Part shown: positions 16,564 through 24,898 of the stretch, piece by piece
Position numbering within the stretch: position 1 is the first letter of the stretch
Layout of the letters: each line of letters starts with the position of its first letter
Assembly: GCF_029688845.1 (NCBI RefSeq)
Contig: NZ_JARUKW010000013.1
Span: 1-64,000 of the forward strand
DNA: 64,000 nucleotides
Source of the DNA: Natronococcus sp. A-GB1
Lineage (GTDB): Archaea > Halobacteriota > Halobacteria > Halobacteriales > Natrialbaceae
Reading direction: 5' to 3'
Notes under the pieces: generated by a model
Seen by the model: only the letters and a program-made list of their open reading frames with translations
The model's database searches: none
What the model was told of the DNA's origin: nothing
Program-made: the position numbers and the translations under genes

Positions 16564-17811
16564 CTACTGTCCGTCCCAGACCGACTCGCGAAGCGCCCAG
16601 ACGTCGCTGGTCGGCTCGAGCCGGTGTGGCTCGCGGCCGCGCTCGGTGAGGATCCCGACGTGGTACAGCATCGTCTTCAGCTGGAACACCGTCGGCGCGT
16701 GGTAGGTCGCGCCGTCCTCGAGGGGTTCCCGACGGAGGTCGCCGTCGGTCGTCAGCGCGCGACGCCGAACCATTCGGTCGCCCCGGATGAACAGTTCGAC
16801 GGCAAACGTCGGGTGGAGTTCGTGGAGGTAGGTGACGAACTCGACGAGTGACGGCTCGCGGCTCCCGTCTCGGTGGAGGCGCTGAAGTTCGGTCACGAGC
16901 AGTTCGGTCGCGGGGTAGTCGAACACGACTCGGCGGGCGAGCTGGCCCCAGGCCGGCGCCAGATCGACGAAGCGTTTCGGGGAGCCGTACCACGACCCGA
17001 ACTCCTCGAGGGCGCCCTCGACAGTCCCGTAGTTGCGCTTTGCGAACCGAACTACCTCCTCACCGAGCGAGGTGAGTTCCGCTCCGCCCGGGGCCTCCTC
17101 GAGCAGTCCGAGAAACACGGCGCCTCGCCGGGCGTCGTCGACCGCGCCGACGACGTCGTACGTCGTCAGCAGCGTCTCGGTGTCGCCGTCGGCGTAGTGG
17201 GCCAGCGGATACCCCAAGTAGTTCTTCGGGTGGTTCAGGCCGAACGACTGATTCGCGACGCCCTGCGCGCTCGCCTGAAACCGGATCGCTGTCGCCTCGG
17301 TCGTCGTCCTGTTCCCGACCACGCGCGGCACCTCGAGGGGCGCCACCCCGCCGTCGGACCCGACGCCGAGGACGCCGACGTTCAGCTCCCGCGCCAGCGT
17401 TCGGTCGGTCTCGGAGACGGCCGATGCGGGCGCCGCGAGGTAAGTCGCGTTGGCCTCGCCGAGTCGGTCGTACGCCTGGACGATCCCGCGCTGGGTGTCG
17501 ACACCGTCGCTCGCGTACCCTTTCGCCTCCACGGCGACCAGCGGTGGCTCGTCGCCGAGTCGATCGACGGCTACGAACTCCGGCTCGAGCCGGCCGACGC
17601 CGACGAGGTCCGGGTAGCCGCCGCCGATCCGGACGTGGTTGAACGGCGCCAGCCGGTCCCTGATCTCGGGGTCGACGGCCCGTCCGGGAAGCCACTCCTC
17701 GCGGGCGAACTGCGTGTCCGCGACCGCATAGGCGGGCCCGCCATCGTCGGGAAAGAGTCCTCTTTTGGCGTCGGCCAACACCTCGGGCTCGGCCAGTGAC
17801 CGGACGCTCAT
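16564..17811 (-). CDS. Conserved haloarchaeal-type protein with PD-(D/E)xK-like segment and winged-helix-like tail
   Basis: 415 residues, start MSVRSLAEPEVL. IGGGYPDLVGVGRLE followed by PPLVAVEAKGYASD (about residues 60-100) has the D...ExK spacing of the restriction-endonuclease fold and a downstream helix (DTQRGIVQAYDRL) as in nuclease families. After residue 185 the protein is helical (RYPVALxx is absent; TTYDVVGAVDDARRGAVFLG, TVFQLKTMLYHVGILTERG) and resembles winged-helix repeats. Not recognised as a named family. A nucleic-acid role is inferred from the motif only. Composition matches the surrounding chromosome, so no sign of recent transfer. Confidence 0.55.
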   Translation of the reverse strand: MSVRSLAEPEVLADAKRGLFPDDGGPAYAVADTQFAREEWLPGRAVDPEIRDRLAPFNHVRIGGGYPDLVGVGRLEPEFVAVDRLGDEPPLVAVEAKGYASDGVDTQRGIVQAYDRLGEANATYLAAPASAVSETDRTLARELNVGVLGVGSDGGVAPLEVPRVVGNRTTTEATAIRFQASAQGVANQSFGLNHPKNYLGYPLAHYADGDTETLLTTYDVVGAVDDARRGAVFLGLLEEAPGGAELTSLGEEVVRFAKRNYGTVEGALEEFGSWYGSPKRFVDLAPAWGQLARRVVFDYPATELLVTELQRLHRDGSREPSLVEFVTYLHELHPTFAVELFIRGDRMVRRRALTTDGDLRREPLEDGATYHAPTVFQLKTMLYHVGILTERGREPHRLEPTSDVWALRESVWDGQ

Positions 17812-17925
17812 GGTTCGGCATCGGCCGTCGGCGCCAAGAACGTTCCGGCGCAGCGACTGTCGGCTCGAGCGACACGGTGAGCGTCCGGTTCCGGCGTCCC
17901 TCCTCGAGCGACGGCGACTACCGGT

Positions 17926-18120
17926 CTACGGCTCCCGTCCGAACTCGCTCTCGAGTTCGAGCTCGCTCGCGATCCCGACAGCCAGCGCACCCGTTCCGAG
18001 GACCGTCAGCGCGAGCCCCAGCACCCAGCCCACAGCTCCTGGCTCGAGGAGCGCGAGCAGCCAGAGTCCGGCGACGAGGGCGAACCCGCCGGCGACGATC
18101 AGTCCGACGAATCGCTCCAT
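17926..18120 (-). CDS. Small two-helix membrane protein
   Basis: 64 residues from the ATG at 18120. Two hydrophobic segments (VGLIVAGGFALVAGLWLLAL and VGWVLGLALTVLGTGALAV) fill the protein, with an acidic tail SELELESEFGREP. Typical of haloarchaeal small membrane proteins of unknown function. It is divergent from the DCC-family gene (85 bases between starts). Confidence 0.6.
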   Translation of the reverse strand: MERFVGLIVAGGFALVAGLWLLALLEPGAVGWVLGLALTVLGTGALAVGIASELELESEFGREP

Positions 18121-18205
18121 ATCGGTCGGTCGGTTGCCCGAGCCAAGTATCCCGGCCCCGTCGGGCGAGAAGCTAAGTGAGCCGACCCCGAAGATTTTCG
18201 ATAGG

Positions 18206-18583
18206 ATGACCGAACCGACGCTCGTCTTCGACGACGACTGCGGCTTCTGTACGTGGTGGGCCGAGTTCTTCGATGACCGAGCCGACATCCGCATCGTTGG
18301 CTTCACCGACCTCACACCGGAGCTCCGCGAGCGACTGCCCGAGGACTACGAGGACTGTTCGCACTTCGTGACCGACGACGAGGTCTACTCCTGTGGCGCC
18401 TCCCTCGAGGAGGGGATGGCTCGAGTCGACGACGCCGGCGTGGTGCGAGAGGCCGTCGGGTTCCTGCGGAACTTCGAGGACTACGAGCGACTCCGCGAGA
18501 GTGGGTACCGACGAGTAGCGCATAACCGCGACTTCTGGGGGCAGTACCTCTCGAAAACTCCACCGGTCCGACGAGAGGAGTAA
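18206..18583 (+). CDS. DCC-family thiol-disulfide oxidoreductase-like protein (DUF393)
   Basis: 125 residues from the ATG at 18206. VFDDDCGFCTWWAEFF (residues 7-22) is the DxxCxFC signature of the DCC family, thioredoxin-fold proteins thought to act in thiol-disulfide exchange. RVDDAGVVREAVGFLRN in the middle is the usual helix after the fold's central strands. No signal peptide, so cytoplasmic. The exact partner is unknown. Confidence 0.75.
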   Translation: MTEPTLVFDDDCGFCTWWAEFFDDRADIRIVGFTDLTPELRERLPEDYEDCSHFVTDDEVYSCGASLEEGMARVDDAGVVREAVGFLRNFEDYERLRESGYRRVAHNRDFWGQYLSKTPPVRREE

Positions 18584-18630
18584 GCGGCGGCGCGCTCGAT
18601 CGGTCTTCGACGTTTCACACCGATCGCGAG

Positions 18631-18789
18631 CTACGACGAAACCTCGTTCTCCGGTGGCCCCTCGCTCGAGCGCTCGGTTCGCCAGCGAGGCGTCGGCGTT
18701 CGACCCAGCGACCGGAGGACGGCGGCGATCGCCACGAGATACGCGCCGCTACCGATCAGCAAGACGCTGAGACTCGGAAGCTCGATCAT
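18631..18789 (-). CDS. Small single-helix membrane protein
   Basis: 52 residues. The ATG at 18789 overlaps the TGA of the upstream gene (ATGA), so the two are translationally coupled. One hydrophobic helix (LSVLLIGSGAYLVAIAAVLR) is followed by a basic then acidic tail. Unknown function. Confidence 0.5.
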   Translation of the reverse strand: MIELPSLSVLLIGSGAYLVAIAAVLRSLGRTPTPRWRTERSSEGPPENEVSS

Positions 18790-19058
18790 CGGCGAGCGGC
18801 GTCGGTCGGCACCGCGGCGAGGTTCGGTCGGCGGCCGACGATGTCGTCTACCTCGCGGTCGTCCGTGCCGTCCGCGACGACGTAGTCGACGTCGCGCCCG
18901 AGGTGGTAGTACGTCGTGGTCTCGTCGAACTCCATCCGCCGACTCGGCTCGGATCGCACACACCGGATCCACGAACCGTTGTCGCGGTCCAGTACCGTCA
19001 GTTCGTCGACCGTGATCTCCCGTCCGTCCGTCAGTCCGACGGTGATCTCCTCGCTCAT
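18786..19058 (-). CDS. Small conserved-looking acidic protein
   Basis: 90 residues from the ATG at 19058; codons upstream in frame are not protein-like. It begins MSEEITVGLTDGREITVDEL and contains WIRCVRSEPSRRMEFDETTTYYHLGRDVDYVV, a beta-rich fold of unknown family. Coupled by ATGA overlap to the small membrane protein downstream. Not recognised. Confidence 0.55.
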   Translation of the reverse strand: MSEEITVGLTDGREITVDELTVLDRDNGSWIRCVRSEPSRRMEFDETTTYYHLGRDVDYVVADGTDDREVDDIVGRRPNLAAVPTDAARR

Positions 19059-19256
19059 GTTACTAACGATGGAAGTCACAGGTATTGTTATGTGGTTGTT
19101 TCCTGACGTTAGTCGACGGTTACCCGTTTCACCGGTGCCGATTGTGAGGTTCTCACACGCGGCCTTTCGCGTAAACATCTGACTAACCGAGGTGATCAGT
19201 GTCCCGAGCGGTTTCGACGACGTTCGCCCCTCCGTTTCTTCGGCGCGGAGTTCACC

Positions 19257-20819
19257 CTACAGGCCGAATCGCCGAACGCGCAGTTCCTCGACCGAAACCG
19301 GATCGACGTAGGTACCGACCCGTTCCCGGTGCCACCACGCGCCCGTCTCGGCGCGTTCCTCGGGGGTCGTAAACCGGTAACGATAGCGAAGCACGCGGAC
19401 ATGTTCGGGAGACTCCTCGGCGCCTTCGAAGGGGTCCTCGGCCAACAGCGAGCGCGTGGGCTCGTCCTCCTCGAGCAGTCGCCGGAGGAATCGCAGCACC
19501 CACGGGCTGCGACGCGGGGTCGGTGACATGGCCGCGAACCAGAGCTGCCAGTCCAGTCGCAGGTGGTAGGGGGCGATCTGTGGCGGCCGTCGCTCGGGAT
19601 CCGTCGGCTTCCCCCGGAACCGGTACGTTTCCCACTCGGTATCGTCGGTGACCCGCCCGTCGCCGGTCCCCTGAATCACGAGCTCGTAGCGATCCCGCGT
19701 GACCGAACCGAACGCCCCGTAGGTGTTGACCAGGTGCAGCGGATCGAAGGCGGTGTTCATCGCCTGCCGTTCGGAGAGCATGTTCCGAACGGGGTAGATG
19801 CTCAACACGAGGACGACCACGGCGACGAGGATCGCCGCGGCCTCGAGGTAGATCGGCGTCGCCGTGGTCGCCGGCGCCGTCACCGGGAGCAGGGCCTCGA
19901 GGATCCCGTCGCTGAAGGTGGCGATCGCCAGCACGATCGTCAGCGCGTTCAGCCAGGCGAAGTTCCCGGTGACCATCAGCCAGCCCTGGAAGCCGATCGT
20001 CGCCGCGCCGGCCAGCGCCGCGGCGGGCTGGGGCGCGAAGTAGAGAAACGGCACCGCAAGCTCGAGGACGTGATTCCCGAACGTCTCGAGTCGGTGAAAG
20101 AGCTTCGAGCGATGGTGGGCGTACCAGCTCACGGGGTTGGGGATGGGCTGGGTTTCGTAGTGGTAGTCCAGACAGGAGAGGTCGCGCCAGCAGTCGTCGC
20201 CACGGATCTTGATGAGTCCCGCGCCGAACATATTTCGGAAGAGCACCCACTGCAGCAGGAGGAAAACGACCGCGGGCGGGGAGGCCGAGCCGGCGCCGAG
20301 GAAGATCGCCAGGAAGCCGGTCTCGAGCAGCATCGACTCCCAGCCGTAGCCGTAGAAGAGCTGGCCAGCGTTGACGAAGGAGAGGTACAGCAGCCACAGC
20401 GTCGCCCACAGCGCCATCGAGGCGGGCGTCGCGTAGCCGTCGGGAAGCTGGTAGGGAACCGCGAACAGCGCCAGCGCGGAGAGACCGACCCCGGTCCAGG
20501 CGGCGACACCGATCGCGCGGTCGCTGGGGACGAGATAGAAGAGGCTCGGTTGTTCCTTGAACGAGGCACCCTCGGCGTACCACTCGAGGGGGAACAGGCC
20601 GTCCTCGCCGGCCAGCGGGCGAAACTGGACGGCGGCGACGAGGAAGGCGAGCAGATAGAGGAGCGCCAGCCCGCGCTGGAAGAGGAAGCGAACGAGCCAG
20701 AACTCCTCGCCGTGGAACACGTTCCGCCTGAACGTGCGAACGGGCAAAGGGATACCGCCGAAACGGGTCGGCCTACTGCGGCGGAAGTCGGACGCGATCG
20801 AACCAGAACGTCTCGACAC
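19257..20819 (-). CDS. Lipase maturation factor (LMF1) family membrane protein
   Basis: 520 residues. Several hydrophobic helices (ALLYLLAFLVAAVQF, MALWATLWLLYLSFVNAGQ, AVVFLLLQWVLFRNMFGAGL, ILVAVVVLVLSIYPVRNML) precede a C-terminal soluble domain. RLDWQLWFAAM (about residue 425) and RYRYRFTTPEERAETGAWW (about 490) are LMF-family signatures. LMF1 in animals helps fold lipases; the archaeal role is unknown and may involve exported proteins or the membrane. The start is uncertain: the GTG at 20819 overlaps the response-regulator gene by 47 bases, and no better start is seen just downstream. Confidence 0.8.
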   Translation of the reverse strand: MSRRSGSIASDFRRSRPTRFGGIPLPVRTFRRNVFHGEEFWLVRFLFQRGLALLYLLAFLVAAVQFRPLAGEDGLFPLEWYAEGASFKEQPSLFYLVPSDRAIGVAAWTGVGLSALALFAVPYQLPDGYATPASMALWATLWLLYLSFVNAGQLFYGYGWESMLLETGFLAIFLGAGSASPPAVVFLLLQWVLFRNMFGAGLIKIRGDDCWRDLSCLDYHYETQPIPNPVSWYAHHRSKLFHRLETFGNHVLELAVPFLYFAPQPAAALAGAATIGFQGWLMVTGNFAWLNALTIVLAIATFSDGILEALLPVTAPATTATPIYLEAAAILVAVVVLVLSIYPVRNMLSERQAMNTAFDPLHLVNTYGAFGSVTRDRYELVIQGTGDGRVTDDTEWETYRFRGKPTDPERRPPQIAPYHLRLDWQLWFAAMSPTPRRSPWVLRFLRRLLEEDEPTRSLLAEDPFEGAEESPEHVRVLRYRYRFTTPEERAETGAWWHRERVGTYVDPVSVEELRVRRFGL

Positions 20820-21204
20820 TCCTGATCATCGAGACGAGGTCGTCGGGTGCGATCGGTTTCGTCAGGTAGGCGTTGGCGGCCCGTCGGTAACACGCCTCGA
20901 CGTCCTCGCTGGCCTCCGAACTCGTCAACACGATAACGGGGAGCCGTCGGAGGTCCCGCGACTTCCTGATTCGCTCGAGGACGGTCTCGCCGTCTGTCCC
21001 GGGCAGGTTCAGATCCAGCAGGACGAGGTCGGGAAGCGTTCCGTTGGCGTCCCGGGCTCGTCGCTCGAGGAACCGCATGGCATCCTCGCCGGTCGGTACC
21101 GCGTGGAGTTCGTGATCGCCGTCGGTCGCTTCGAACGCCTCCTGGACGAGTCGGACGTCGCCGGGATTGTCCTCGACCAGCAACACCTCCCGCGAGGGAA
21201 TCAT
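20773..21204 (-). CDS. Response regulator receiver protein
   Basis: 143 residues from the ATG at 21204. VLLVEDNPGDVRLVQEAFE (about residues 6-24), DLVLLDLNLPGTDG with the phospho-acceptor Asp (about 62), VIVLTSSEA (about 88) and AYLTKPIAPDDL with the conserved Lys (about 112) define a stand-alone CheY/Rcp1-like receiver without output domain. Its partner kinase is not in the window. It overlaps the lipase-maturation-factor gene, so the two are probably co-transcribed. Confidence 0.88.
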   Translation of the reverse strand: MIPSREVLLVEDNPGDVRLVQEAFEATDGDHELHAVPTGEDAMRFLERRARDANGTLPDLVLLDLNLPGTDGETVLERIRKSRDLRRLPVIVLTSSEASEDVEACYRRAANAYLTKPIAPDDLVSMIRSVETFWFDRVRLPPQ

Positions 21205-21417
21205 TGTCCTCCTCGGACGACCGACCGTTCGTCCCCGTTCCCCGACGTCTCGCGAGCGACTGCCACCCTCGTTCGCCGCGACAGTCGTCTCAGTTTTCCC
21301 CGAAAGTATACGGATAAAATGAACTCGAATCCGTCTGCCATTACCGTACGGCGGCGTTTCGAACGGTTGAGCGTACTGCTGCGTGTGCAGCATCCTTTTT
21401 ATACGGACCGTGTCGAT

Positions 21418-22056
21418 TCAATCGAACATCGTGGTTCCGACGAGTCGCCGGAGTCCGCGCTGCAACCGCGAGGAAACCGACTGGCGCGTAATGTCGAGTT
21501 CCGCGGCGAGCTCCGCCTGGGTGATCTGTCGCGGCGAGTCGAAGTAGCCCCGCTCGTAGGCCAGGAGCAACGCCTCGCGTTGAGCGGACGTGAGGGCGTC
21601 GCTCTCGTCCGTCCGCGACGAAAGCGACTGGAGTCGCGTGAGGTCGATCGGGATCGACGCCTCGCGGCAGGCCGACTGGAAGGCGGCGAGCGACTCGCGG
21701 TCGTCACCTCGGATCTCGAAGGACCAGCGCCGCCTCGTGCCGACCGCGGAGACGAGGACGACCGCCGACTCGAGCAACACCGTCAGGAGGTTCTCCCGGT
21801 CGGGAGCCCACTCGACGCGAACCAGCCGCTCCTCGCCGACAGTTTCGACGACACTGATCGCCCCGATATCCGGGTGTGAGACCGCGTCCGGGTCGAACGA
21901 CGCGACGTTCGGACCGCGCAACCAGAAGTACGGTATCGTTTCTCCGTTCGTCGGGACGGTCCGATCGAGTTCGGCTATCGCGTCCGGAAGCTCCTCGAAC
22001 ACGCATGTCAGCGGAAACCACTCCCCCGACACGTCGAATGCGGCCTCGATCGCCAT
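21418..22056 (-). CDS. Bat-type HTH-10 transcriptional regulator
   Basis: 212 residues, ATG at 22056. The N-terminal 145 residues form a beta-rich sensor-like domain as in bacterio-opsin-activator-like regulators. The C-terminus has LTSAQREALLLAYERGYFDS then ITQAELAAELDITRQSVSSRLQ, the HTH-10 (Bat) signature. It lies upstream of the response regulator on the same strand (213-base gap). Binding sites and ligand are unknown. Confidence 0.85.
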   Translation of the reverse strand: MAIEAAFDVSGEWFPLTCVFEELPDAIAELDRTVPTNGETIPYFWLRGPNVASFDPDAVSHPDIGAISVVETVGEERLVRVEWAPDRENLLTVLLESAVVLVSAVGTRRRWSFEIRGDDRESLAAFQSACREASIPIDLTRLQSLSSRTDESDALTSAQREALLLAYERGYFDSPRQITQAELAAELDITRQSVSSRLQRGLRRLVGTTMFD

Positions 22057-22338
22057 AATTCCTCCATACTTTCGCTGTAGTAAATTCTATGGTCGGCAGT
22101 AGAAACCTCGTGTCCGCAAACGACTCGCGGGCGGACGACGCGGTCGCCGCCAGGATCCGCTCGTGGGCCGCGATGCCACAGTGACCGCGATTCTGGTGAG
22201 TGCCGATCCCCGGATTACGCCTGTCAGTGGCGTTCACCGCACGCCACGTCGCTCGTTCCACGAGCACGCGCCTCAGAGACCGACGCCCGACAGTCGAACC
22301 GTCGTCAACGGAGTCGCGGCTGCGGCCGCGGCGGGCGC
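22057..22338. other. Intergenic, no gene
   Basis: GC-rich with only mirror frames. A TATA-like aatttacta (about 22080-22088) on the minus strand lies about 28 bases above the HTH regulator's ATG. Confidence 0.35.
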
Positions 22339-23493
22339 TCACTGCTCGAGCGACCGCGGCTCGGCCGGGATCGAGCGGCTCCGCTGGGCGATCTCCAGGG
22401 CCTTCATCAGGTCCGTCCGCGAGAGCAGCCCCGCGAGCGAGCCGTCGTCGTCGACGACGAGGATGCGTCCGATATCCTCCCGCTGGATCGTCCGCAGGGC
22501 TGACGTCGCCTCGTCGGTAGGCGCGGCAGTGACGAGGTCGGTCGACATCACGTCCGTGACGACGTCGTCGGCGTCGTCAGCCCGCTCCTGGAGGTCCTCG
22601 AGGGTGACGATGCCGACGAGTTCGCCGTCCTCGAGGACGGGGTAGCCGGTGTGGCGCTCGCGCATCATCCGCTCGAGGAGCCGATCGAGCGGGAACTCCG
22701 GCGTGACCGTATCGAGCCGCGCCGCGGGCGTCATCAGGTCGGCGACGGACAGCCCCTCGAAGGCGGTCTCGACGAAGATCTGCTGGGTCTCGCTCGAGGC
22801 GGCGATGTAGATGAAGAAGGCGATCGCGATCGCGAAGATGCTGAGCGTAAGAATGCCGAAGAATCCGAGCAGGAGTGCAAACCCCTTTCCGACGCCGGCG
22901 GCGATCTGCGTCGCCTCCAGCCGCGATCGGTTCCGCGAAAGCAGCGCTCGAAGCACCCGTCCGCCGTCCATCGGGAACCCCGGGAGCATGTTGAAGATCG
23001 CCAGCACGACGTTGAGTATCGCCAGGTAGCCGAGCACGAACAGCATCGCCGGGAACTCGGCGGGCAGCAGGACGAACCCGACGTAACAGACGACTCCGAC
23101 AGCGACGCTGACGATCGGACCTGCGATCGCGATGACGAACTCCTTGTGCCAGTCCTCGGGCATCTCGGCGAACTGCGCGAGCCCGCCCAGAAACCACAAC
23201 GTGATCGACTGGGTCTCGAGGTCGTAGCGGCGGGCGGCCAGCGCGTGTCCCAGCTCGTGGAAGAAGACGCTGACGAACAGCCCCAGCGCGGCCGCCAGCC
23301 CGAGCAGCCACGGCGTCACGCCGTCGGTCAGCGGGACCGGATCGATCCCCGCGCCGAAGGTGTCGTTGAGCAACTGGACAGTGAGTTCCATCTGGACGCC
23401 GATGAGGTAGGCTAACAGCGGAACGACGAGGAGAAACGAGACGCCGAGCTTGATCGGAATGCCGAACGCCGAACCGATACGGATACTGGCCAT
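22339..23493 (-). CDS. Site-2 protease (M50) with paired CBS domains
   Basis: 384 residues. VFFHELGHALAARR (HExxH, about residue 79) and NMLPGFPMDGGRVLRALL (about 168-185, the NxxPxxPxDGG motif) are the two metal-binding signatures of intramembrane M50 proteases. About six hydrophobic helices are visible. CBS domains run from about 248 to 370 (SVADLMTPAARLDTV, VVTDVMSTDLVTAAP). Such proteins cleave membrane-bound regulators, and CBS pairs usually sense adenine nucleotides. The substrate is unknown. It is upstream of the HTH regulator on the same strand. Confidence 0.9.
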   Translation of the reverse strand: MASIRIGSAFGIPIKLGVSFLLVVPLLAYLIGVQMELTVQLLNDTFGAGIDPVPLTDGVTPWLLGLAAALGLFVSVFFHELGHALAARRYDLETQSITLWFLGGLAQFAEMPEDWHKEFVIAIAGPIVSVAVGVVCYVGFVLLPAEFPAMLFVLGYLAILNVVLAIFNMLPGFPMDGGRVLRALLSRNRSRLEATQIAAGVGKGFALLLGFFGILTLSIFAIAIAFFIYIAASSETQQIFVETAFEGLSVADLMTPAARLDTVTPEFPLDRLLERMMRERHTGYPVLEDGELVGIVTLEDLQERADDADDVVTDVMSTDLVTAAPTDEATSALRTIQREDIGRILVVDDDGSLAGLLSRTDLMKALEIAQRSRSIPAEPRSLEQ

Positions 23494-23550
23494 ACTGGCG
23501 TTAGGAACCGGAGCCTCTTCAGACGATATGCTGCATAGGTCTCTCGGACC

Positions 23551-24792
23551 TCAATCGGCGAGGCGACGCAGCGCCGCGCCCGCGGCCGCGACCACGATCC
23601 CCGCCGCTGCGATCAGTCCCAGTCCGGGGGCGTACGAGCCCGTCAGATCGTGGCTCGTCCCGATCAGCACCGGACCGAGGAAGCCGCCGATCTCGCCGAC
23701 GGCGAAGATGAAGCCGACGGCGGTGCCCGTCAGCCGCGCGCCGATCCCCTCGAGCGCGGGCGGGATCGCTCGAACGAGCGGCGAGAGCCCGCCGACGCCG
23801 AGTCCGGCGACGACGATACTCGCCAGGAGCGCGACCCACATCCGATCGGCGAGCACGATACCGACCATCCCAACACAGAACACGATGCCGCAGCAGATCA
23901 GCGCCGACGGACGGGCCTCGTAGCGGTCGGCCAGTGCCGGGACCGTAAAGATTCCCACGGCGTAGGCCGCGACGAAGAGGCTCGTCGTCTGGCCCGCGAG
24001 CCCGGGCGAGACGCCCCGGGCCTCGAGCACCGTCGGGAGCCAGCCCTGTATCCCGTGACTCGCCAGCAAGTACATCGTGCCGACGACGACCACGAGCTGG
24101 AGCTCCCGGTGAGTGAGGATCAGCCGGAGGTCCCGTCGGATCGACTCGAGGGGCGATCGGTCGCCGTGGTCGTTCTCGTTTGCGTCCTTTGCCGCGGCGC
24201 GGTCGTCGAGCCTCAGTTGCCGGGCGAGGAGGTACCAGCCGAGCCCGTAGCCGATCGCGACGAGCCCGCTCCAGAGAAAGAGCGGGCGCCAGCCGCCGAG
24301 CCACGGGCCGAGGATCGGCCGTCCGACCCCGAAGGCGAGCGCGGTCCCCGCCGACGCGCCGACGAGGTAGATCGAGGACGGAAGCCCCGTTCGGCTCGGC
24401 GGAAACAGCGTCGAGACGAGCTTCGGCAGGCCAAACGTGATCGCGGTCGCGCCGACTCCGAGCAGCAGGGTCAGCGCCAGCAACGACGGAAACCCTTCGG
24501 CGACGCTCCGACCCGACTGCGCGACGCCGAAGATCGCCGCGCCGGCCGCGAGGCTCCGTCCGGGACCGATCCGATCGACCGCCAGTCCCGAGAACAGCGC
24601 CAGCGGGATGTAGGTCAGCGGTACCGCACCCGCGACGACGCCGGCCTGCGTCCCCGACAGCTCGAGCTCCGCGATGATCGTCGAGAGGTACGCCGGTAGC
24701 GAGAACCAGACGAACATCAGGCAGGTGTAGGCGAGTGTCGCGGCGACGACGATCCCGTAGCTCCGTCGGCGCCCGAGGGTGTCGTCGGCCAT
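23551..24792 (-). CDS. Major facilitator superfamily transporter
   Basis: 413 residues from the ATG at 24792; the frame is open upstream but the extra residues are not membrane-like. Twelve hydrophobic helices can be traced, from YGIVVAATLAYTCLMFVWF to LGLIAAAGIVVAAAGAAL. The loop GLAVDRIGPGRSLAAGA after helix 2 matches the MFS motif A. The overall pattern resembles the CynX/NarK/OxlT group, but no substrate can be assigned. Same strand as the P-type ATPase upstream (107-base gap). Confidence 0.85.
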   Translation of the reverse strand: MADDTLGRRRSYGIVVAATLAYTCLMFVWFSLPAYLSTIIAELELSGTQAGVVAGAVPLTYIPLALFSGLAVDRIGPGRSLAAGAAIFGVAQSGRSVAEGFPSLLALTLLLGVGATAITFGLPKLVSTLFPPSRTGLPSSIYLVGASAGTALAFGVGRPILGPWLGGWRPLFLWSGLVAIGYGLGWYLLARQLRLDDRAAAKDANENDHGDRSPLESIRRDLRLILTHRELQLVVVVGTMYLLASHGIQGWLPTVLEARGVSPGLAGQTTSLFVAAYAVGIFTVPALADRYEARPSALICCGIVFCVGMVGIVLADRMWVALLASIVVAGLGVGGLSPLVRAIPPALEGIGARLTGTAVGFIFAVGEIGGFLGPVLIGTSHDLTGSYAPGLGLIAAAGIVVAAAGAALRRLAD

Positions 24793-24898
24793 TCGTCCGC
24801 GAGATGCGGGCGTTTCGTCCTGTAGGTTGGCCTTGCCCCGCCCGGTTGCCGCTTCGCGATCTCGAGGGGAACCCTCCGTTACTCCGCGCACTCGAGCG

